Shown here: positions 22,158 to 26,930 of the stretch, in pieces | Position numbering within the stretch: the first letter of the stretch is position 1 | Layout: every line of letters begins with the position of its first letter | Source: an uncultured Clostridia bacterium | GTDB lineage: Bacteria > Bacillota > Clostridia > Lachnospirales > Bianqueaceae | DNA: 26,930 bases | Reading direction: 5' to 3' | NCBI GenBank assembly: GCA_937892735.1 | Contig: CALBGL010000127.1 | Span: forward strand, 1-26,930 | Translations under genes and position numbers: made by a program | The notes under the pieces: generated by a model | Seen by the model: the letters and a program-made list of their open reading frames with translations, nothing else | What the model was told of the DNA's origin: nothing | The model's database searches: none

Positions 22158-22367
22158 ATGTCAAAGGCATTGGATATTCTATGCCTGCTTCTGGTGATTA
22201 TTGGAGCCGTGAACTGGGGCCTGATTGGTTTCTTTAACTGGAATCTGGTAGAAGCTTTATTCGGGTTTAGCTGGTTCACCAGAGTCATCTATGCGTTGGT
22301 AGGACTGGCAGGGCTGTACTGTTTAACCATGTTTACCCGTCTTCGCAGTTTTTCCGATGGAGAATAA
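22158..22367 (+). CDS. DUF378 family membrane protein
   Basis: The 69-residue protein is a DUF378 (YuzA-like) member: LDILCLLLVIIGAVNWGLIG followed by NLVEALFG and TRVIYALVGLAGLYCL. It has two membrane helices, and the IGAVNWGLIG turn is the family hallmark. The function is unknown. The ATG at 22158 is nine bases after GGAGG; the in-frame ATG at 22149 overlaps that site and is rejected. It diverges from rnfC. No convincing promoter was found in the 106 bases between it and the rnf promoter. Confidence 0.88.
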   Translation: MSKALDILCLLLVIIGAVNWGLIGFFNWNLVEALFGFSWFTRVIYALVGLAGLYCLTMFTRLRSFSDGE

Positions 22368-22401
22368 TAGGAAACTGTTGTAAGCCCCTTTCGAAAGCAC
22401 A

Positions 22402-22438
22402 GCCGGGAGCAAGTTACAGATGCTGTTCTGCTCCCGGC
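22402..22438. other. Strong GC-rich hairpin after the DUF378 gene
   Basis: GCCGGGAGCA and TGCTCCCGGC are perfect 10-base inverted repeats, with an inner ACAG/CTGT stem. The hairpin is 34 bases after the DUF378 stop, so it is well placed as its terminator. However, no T tract follows on either strand (CATATAAC on plus). The rest of this 211-base gap (22368-22578) holds only weak promoter-like boxes (TGGACA at 22506, CATAGT at 22528), a small GTACC/GGTAC repeat at 22535-22552 and a ribosome binding site. Confidence 0.6.
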
Positions 22439-22578
22439 CATATAACGTGAGTAAGAATGAAAAGAAAAATCGAGAAAATTTGTTTTTGAAAAAAAGGAAA
22501 CGACCTGGACATGTCGAATAATATAGGCATAGTAGTACCCATCACGTGGTACAGATTATCTGATAGGAGGAATTTCCA

Positions 22579-22992
22579 ATGATACAGATTATTGCAGGCC
22601 TTCAGGGCGCAGGAAAAACCAAAAGTCTAATCGATCTTGCAAACGCGGAGTCTAAGACGACCCATGGTCATCTTGTGTACGTAGATGCAGACAATAGCCA
22701 TATTTTACAGTTAAGCCATAAGATTCGTCTGATCAAACCGGATGATTATCCGTTGGAGACCCCGGACGAATTTTTTGGTTTTGTTTGCGGCATTTTATCG
22801 CAAGATTATGATATATGCACGATCTATATTGATGGTTTGCTGAAAAACGCCAATGCTCATATGGGAAACGTTCAGGAACTTGTACATAAGGTAGAACTGG
22901 TAGCTTCCAAGATGAACGTGAACTTCATGATTAGTATGTGTTGTGATCCAAAGGATCTTCCTGAATCTGTACAGAAGTTTTTGGTACAATAA
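22579..22992 (+). CDS. P-loop NTPase-fold protein of unknown function
   Basis: The 137-residue protein starts directly with a Walker A loop, GLQGAGKT at 7-14, after one beta strand. VYVDADNSH is near 33-41 and ICTIYIDGLL near 79-88, a plausible Walker B strand ending in D. It has a single domain and no membrane segment. Similar short P-loop proteins in Clostridia are sometimes labelled as twitching-motility PilT, with no support here because the PilT core and hexamer motifs are missing. It may be a nucleotide-dependent regulator or kinase-like protein. A GGAGG site lies nine bases before the ATG, and it stands alone between a hairpin and a terminator. Confidence 0.8.
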   Translation: MIQIIAGLQGAGKTKSLIDLANAESKTTHGHLVYVDADNSHILQLSHKIRLIKPDDYPLETPDEFFGFVCGILSQDYDICTIYIDGLLKNANAHMGNVQELVHKVELVASKMNVNFMISMCCDPKDLPESVQKFLVQ

Positions 22993-23004
22993 AAGTCTAG
23001 GCAT

Positions 23005-23046
23005 AAGAATGCGCGTTGTGAATGAATTTTCACAACGCGCATTCTT
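23005..23046. terminator. Long perfect hairpin between converging genes
   Basis: Two 18-base arms (23005-23022 and 23029-23046) are perfectly complementary around a six-base loop. The core is GCGCGTTGTG against CACAACGCGC. The flanks are A-rich and T-rich (AAGAAT and ATTCTT). It ends transcription of the P-loop gene on plus and of pepD on minus. Its last base is the first base of the pepD stop codon. Confidence 0.85.
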
Positions 23047-24518
23047 TATTCTGTTGGATTTTCAAGGAAACGTACGAGAAATTCCCATACTCGCTGCACA
23101 GAAGAAATTCGCAAGCGTTCCTTGGGAGAATGAACATTTTCCATGTCGGGTCCTATAGAAACCATATCCATATCAGGAATTTTGGAGGCAAATATTCCGC
23201 ATTCTAGTCCGGCATGAAGGACACGGATTTCCGGATCTCGTTCATACATTCTCTGAAAGAACCGATACATCTGGTCCCGCAGCCGCGATTCTTTTTTATA
23301 ATCCCAGGCGGGATATTCACTTCCTTTTGTACAACTCATACCGCTCATTTCCGCCATGATTCGAATACGGTCTAACATATTGGACAATAATACTCCACGA
23401 TTACTGCGCATGGAGATACGACAATACCAATCCTGTTCCTGTGTATAGAGAACAGCCACATTCTGGGAACTTTCTACAATACCTCCAAAGTCTTTGCTCA
23501 TGGATCGAACCCCATTGGGACACAGGTGAAGGAAGTTTACGACTTCACCTGTCACTTCCGGGTTCATGGGAAGCCATTGCCATCCGGCTTCCAGAGAAGG
23601 ATCTGCAATTCGCATCGTAATCATGGCGCCGGGATCACTCTCGGAGTATTCTTTCGCCAGATCTTCGCCAAACCACCAGCACCCTCGCTGGGCATGTTCA
23701 TAAAGATGTTCTGGAATCCAGACTCTTGCTGTAGCCTCCCTGGGAATCGCATTATCTTTAGAACCTCCATCTAAAGAAACCATCAGTGTATCTGGACAAT
23801 GATTGTACCATCCAAAGAGATATTTCCCAAGGATGGCGTTTGCGTTCCCTCTCTGCTTATGAATATCTTCGCCAGAATGGCCTCCTTGCAATCCGGAAAC
23901 TTTTACCTCGACAGGAAGATATCCCTCAGGAACCGATATGCGCTGCAGAGGGTGCTGTACTTCTACACGCATACCGCCGGCTCCGCCAACTACAAATTCC
24001 CCCTCTTTTTCGGAGTCGAGATTGATCATCCGGCGGGACAGAATCCAAGAAGGATCTAAGCCTTTGGCGCCATCCATCCCCACTTCTTCCGCACTTGTCA
24101 TGAGAAGCTCTAAAGAAGGATGGGAAATTTGAGAAGCCTCTTCCATTAGAGTCAGCATATAAGCAATGGCGATTCCATCATCTCCGCCTAGAGTGGTTCC
24201 CTCCGCCATTAACCAGTCTTCTTCCTGGTGAATTCGAATAGGATCTTTTAAGAAATCATAGGAAACGGAATCCTCTTTTTCACAGACCATATCCAGATGT
24301 CCCTGAAGCAAACAGGAAGGCTCTTGTTCACGGCCCTCTGAAGCAGGAATCCGAACCAGAACATTATGATGCCCATCTCGCATCGCGGTATATCCCTGTG
24401 AGAGCGCAAACTGATATACGTACTCACTCAGCGTCCCCTCATGATAAGAACCATGGGGAATCACACATATTTTTTGAAAATGATCAAAAATTTTCTGATA
24501 TTTCCAACCTTCAAACAT
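23046..24518 (-). CDS. pepD: Aminoacyl-histidine dipeptidase (PepD, M20 family)
   Basis: This 490-residue cytosolic metallopeptidase hydrolyses Xaa-His and other dipeptides. Metal-binding residues of the M20 family are visible. H74 and D76 lie in QGHLDMVCE, D113 and D114 in LGGDDGIA, E144 and E145 in SAEEVGMDGA, and HAGLECG near the C-terminus supplies the last glutamate region. VSGLQGGHSGEDIHKQRGNA belongs to the dimerisation lid. Length matches PepD (about 485). The ATG at 24518 follows AGGTG by six bases; a GTG at 24536 has no such site. It overlaps the pseudouridine synthase gene by eight bases, so it is in the uxaC operon. Confidence 0.94.
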   Translation of the reverse strand: MFEGWKYQKIFDHFQKICVIPHGSYHEGTLSEYVYQFALSQGYTAMRDGHHNVLVRIPASEGREQEPSCLLQGHLDMVCEKEDSVSYDFLKDPIRIHQEEDWLMAEGTTLGGDDGIAIAYMLTLMEEASQISHPSLELLMTSAEEVGMDGAKGLDPSWILSRRMINLDSEKEGEFVVGGAGGMRVEVQHPLQRISVPEGYLPVEVKVSGLQGGHSGEDIHKQRGNANAILGKYLFGWYNHCPDTLMVSLDGGSKDNAIPREATARVWIPEHLYEHAQRGCWWFGEDLAKEYSESDPGAMITMRIADPSLEAGWQWLPMNPEVTGEVVNFLHLCPNGVRSMSKDFGGIVESSQNVAVLYTQEQDWYCRISMRSNRGVLLSNMLDRIRIMAEMSGMSCTKGSEYPAWDYKKESRLRDQMYRFFQRMYERDPEIRVLHAGLECGIFASKIPDMDMVSIGPDMENVHSPKERLRISSVQRVWEFLVRFLENPTE

Positions 24519-25566
24519 TTTTTTCACCTGAATCACTTAGAATAGAAAACCAATCTGGAAATGCACGCCGCAGTATCCGTTTGAATACATCTGGCGGTGT
24601 TGCCGTAAAAGTGTGATCTGTCAAATCCTGTAAAGGATCTGACACGCAACAAAAACGAAACTGATACGCATGCAGTAATTGGTGCGGCACGGAAAAGGAT
24701 GTCGCAATGGGCATCTCCCCTTGATACTTAGGATCCCCTAAGATCGGAAAACCTTCAAAAGCAAGCTGTGCCCGCAGTTGATGACTTTTTCCCGTAATAA
24801 GACGTAACCGGAAGAGAGTAAGATTTTCTTGGACATTAACGGTCAATACCTGAGCCAGACTCTGAATAACCTCCGACGCAACTCCTTTTCGCTTCTTTTC
24901 AGTATCTGTAGAATATTTTTCTAATTGAACTTGGTTGTAAACAGAATTCTTTATCCAGCGGTGGATAAGGAGCCTTTCTTCCTGCCAAGGACAAATACCA
25001 TGACAAAGAGCCAGATAGGTCTTTTCCACTTGCTGAGCACGAATGGCAGCATTGACCGCCTGCGCCGCGCCGAGTGTTTTTGCCGCTACAACTATACCCG
25101 ATGTATTTCGATCCAGCCGATTACATATGCCAGGACGAAATCCTATGTTCTGGCACGAATCGTACTCTCCTTTTCCCATAAGATACTGTAAGAGATATTC
25201 CGAAAGTGAAATGCTTTGGGCAGTATTCTTCTGCGAAAGAATGTCCGCGGGCTTATTAAATATCAGAATTCTCCGGTCCTCATATATAATAGGAATAATG
25301 GGAAAATCCGGGCCAATCAGCACCTCCTTAGAGGACTCGGCGCCCGGATATCCCAATTCTGCCGCTCGCGCATTGGAAAAAAAGATTTGAATTACATCTT
25401 TCTCCTGCAGTCGAGCTGCAGGAATTCCCTTTTTTCCATTCACCTTAACAGTCTTTGTACGAATGGCTTTATAAAGCAGGCTTAAAGGCGCCTTCGGAAA
25501 TAACTTCATTAGGAACCGATCCAAGCGACGCCCTTCTTCCTGTTTAGAAACGATCCAAGTCAGCAT
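24511..25566 (-). CDS. RluA-family pseudouridine synthase with S4 domain
   Basis: The 351-residue protein has an N-terminal S4-like RNA-binding domain (about 12-63, GRRLDRFLMKLFP, VKVNGKKG) and the RluA catalytic domain. The catalytic aspartate is D152 in CNRLDRNTSGIV, where the usual HRLD reads NRLD, a change often seen in Clostridia. TGKSHQLRAQLAFEGFPILG is the conserved motif near the C-terminus, and KPADILSQK precedes. Such enzymes convert uridine to pseudouridine in 23S rRNA or tRNA; the exact target (RluC, RluD or another) cannot be settled from sequence. The start overlaps the uxaC stop by one base (TAATG). Confidence 0.92.
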   Translation of the reverse strand: MLTWIVSKQEEGRRLDRFLMKLFPKAPLSLLYKAIRTKTVKVNGKKGIPAARLQEKDVIQIFFSNARAAELGYPGAESSKEVLIGPDFPIIPIIYEDRRILIFNKPADILSQKNTAQSISLSEYLLQYLMGKGEYDSCQNIGFRPGICNRLDRNTSGIVVAAKTLGAAQAVNAAIRAQQVEKTYLALCHGICPWQEERLLIHRWIKNSVYNQVQLEKYSTDTEKKRKGVASEVIQSLAQVLTVNVQENLTLFRLRLITGKSHQLRAQLAFEGFPILGDPKYQGEMPIATSFSVPHQLLHAYQFRFCCVSDPLQDLTDHTFTATPPDVFKRILRRAFPDWFSILSDSGEKNV

Positions 25567-26930
25567 TATAATTCAATGCCAAAATACTCTACTGCATTAT
25601 AATAGCAAATACCTTCCACGATGGTCTTCAGCATATCCTCATCATTCGGATATTCTCCATTCTCTACCCACTCACCGATCAGATTACAAGCGATACGTCG
25701 GAAATATTCATGACGGAAATAGGAAAGGAAGCTGCGGGAATCTGTCAGCATACCGATAAATTTACCCAGAACGCCTACATTGGCCACCGCGCGCATCTGC
25801 GCAGTCATACCATCGATGTGATCATTGAACCACCACGCAGAGCCCAGCTGAATCTTACCCGGAACGCCACCGCCCTGGAAACAGCCGCCCACCGTCATCA
25901 GCGTGTAATTATCGTTCGGATTCAGACTATATAGAATGGTCTTCGGAAGCTGATCGTCTTCCGCGCAAGCATTCAAAAGACCTGCCAGTCCCTTGGCTAA
26001 ATGCACGTCCAGAATCGCGTCATTGCCCACATCTACACCTAAGGACTTATACAGCCGCTTATTATTATCTCGAATAGAAGCCAAATGCCACTGCATGACC
26101 CAATCTCTCTTATTATACTCTGCGGCAAGGAATTTAATAATATAAGTACGGAACTGATCACGTTCAAGCGGTGTGATAGGCTGAGAAAGCAAAGCCTTTG
26201 CCAAAACCACATTCACCTCTGTTTCTGTAGCAGGAACAAAAGGAACATAATCCAATGCGTGATCCGAAACCCGACTGCCATTCTCGTGGAAGAACTGAAT
26301 CCTCTGCTCCAACGCATTTTTCAGATCGGCGATGGTCTGAATCGAAATACCGCAAACTTCACCCAGTTTGCCCATATACTCTGCGAAGTCAGCTCTAGCA
26401 GGATCGACAGCCTTGTCCGGACGAAAAGCCGGAACTACCTTGGTCTTCATGGCACCTTCCTCACGAATCCGCTTATGATATTCCAGGGAATCGATCGGAT
26501 CGTCCGTCGTCGCGATCAGTGCTACGTTGGACATCTCGATCAGCTTACGGCAAGGCAGATTCTTCAGCGCTGCATTTGCCTTCTCCCAGATAATAGGAGC
26601 CGTTTTCTCGCTCAAGATTTCATCGACGCCGAAATAACGGCGTAATTCCAGATGGGACCAATGATACAAGGGATTTCCGATGGATAAAGACAACGCCTTA
26701 GCATAGGCTACAAACTTTTCATAATCGGTACTATCTCCTGTAATGTATTTTTCATCAATACCGACGGCTCGCATGATACGCCACTTATAATGATCTCCAT
26801 ACAGCCAGACCTGTGTGATGTTTTCATAACTCTTATTCTCCCAGATCTCCTTGGGACTGATATGACAATGATAGTCATAAATAGGAAGCTTCTCCGCGTA
26901 AGCATGGAACAGATGCTTTGCGGTATCCGT
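25566..26930 (-). CDS. uxaC: Glucuronate isomerase UxaC (N-terminus beyond right edge)
   Basis: UxaC interconverts D-glucuronate and D-fructuronate (and galacturonate and tagaturonate), the first step of hexuronate breakdown. The frame stays open to the right edge, giving 454 residues; the usual length is about 465-470, so only the first dozen or so are missing. The metal-binding HxH appears early as YDYHCHISPKEIW, followed by WLYGDHYKWRIMRAVGI, all family hallmarks. Later are TTDDPIDSL and VPAFRPDKA, and LNPNDNYTLMTVGGCFQ. An internal ATG at 26774 would cut off the HxH motif and is not the start. No other hexuronate gene is in view; the downstream two genes are coupled to it but unrelated in function. 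Confidence 0.96.
   Translation of the reverse strand, partial: TDTAKHLFHAYAEKLPIYDYHCHISPKEIWENKSYENITQVWLYGDHYKWRIMRAVGIDEKYITGDSTDYEKFVAYAKALSLSIGNPLYHWSHLELRRYFGVDEILSEKTAPIIWEKANAALKNLPCRKLIEMSNVALIATTDDPIDSLEYHKRIREEGAMKTKVVPAFRPDKAVDPARADFAEYMGKLGEVCGISIQTIADLKNALEQRIQFFHENGSRVSDHALDYVPFVPATETEVNVVLAKALLSQPITPLERDQFRTYIIKFLAAEYNKRDWVMQWHLASIRDNNKRLYKSLGVDVGNDAILDVHLAKGLAGLLNACAEDDQLPKTILYSLNPNDNYTLMTVGGCFQGGGVPGKIQLGSAWWFNDHIDGMTAQMRAVANVGVLGKFIGMLTDSRSFLSYFRHEYFRRIACNLIGEWVENGEYPNDEDMLKTIVEGICYYNAVEYFGIEL

Noticed and set aside
23005..23046. Perfect 18-base inverted repeat as the end of a mobile element
   Set aside because: The arms are only six bases apart, no transposase is present, and the position between converging genes is that of a terminator.
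26085..26645. Plus-strand open frame of 186 codons
   Set aside because: It is antisense to uxaC, with no recognisable feature.
1..26930. CRISPR arrays, tRNA or rRNA genes
   Set aside because: No regularly spaced direct repeats and no tRNA or rRNA signature were found by reading both strands.

Overview
The window is 26.9 kb of a low-to-mid GC Bacillota chromosome. It most resembles a strictly anaerobic member of class Clostridia, probably close to Lachnospirales. The pointers are rubrerythrin, a six-subunit Rnf complex, L27 with a cleavable N-terminus beside its protease Prp, the TIGR03960/TIGR03936 pair, DUF4321 ahead of radC-mreBCD, and frequent TTG/GTG starts. The species cannot be named from this sequence. 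Nearly all of it is core chromosome. No insertion sequence, prophage, CRISPR array, rRNA or tRNA gene was seen.

Layout from left to right. (1) 1-980: the start of a TtcA-like PP-loop protein (minus) diverges from rubrerythrin (plus). A motif T(A/T)TGCGAA(A/T) recurs around the rubrerythrin promoter and again after the gene, and a strong hairpin closes the region. (2) 1123-8135, minus: a translation and ribosome-biogenesis cluster. In transcription order it runs TIGR03960 radical SAM, TIGR03936, then a new consensus promoter and a leader, rplU, prp, rpmA, a terminator, obgE, yhbY, nadD, yqeK and rsfS. (3) 8169-16614, minus: a cell-shape operon from one strong promoter: DUF4321, radC, mreB, mreC, mreD, PBP2, rodA and a methylglyoxal-synthase-like gene, ended by a terminator. 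A 64-residue membrane ORF with a TTG start follows. (4) 16634-16876: a probable decayed phosphotransferase end and the terminator of the next operon. (5) 16892-22051, minus: rnfC-D-G-E-A-B plus a 70-residue membrane protein, from a near-consensus promoter with a perfect palindrome just after the predicted start site. (6) 22158-22992, plus: a DUF378 membrane protein and an orphan P-loop protein. (7) 23046-26930, minus: uxaC (open at the right edge), an RluA-family pseudouridine synthase and the dipeptidase pepD, tightly coupled.

How the parts fit: MreBCD, PBP2 and RodA form the elongation machinery for lateral wall synthesis. Rnf couples reduced ferredoxin and NAD to an ion gradient, and rubrerythrin detoxifies peroxide, both as expected in an anaerobe. 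L21, L27, Prp, ObgE, YhbY and RsfS act in large-subunit assembly or control.

No wholly new multi-gene system is evident. The points most worth a second look are the MgsA-like protein lacking key catalytic aspartates, the repeated motif around rubrerythrin, the palindrome at the rnf promoter, the roughly 235-residue insertion in PBP2, and several unassigned small genes.
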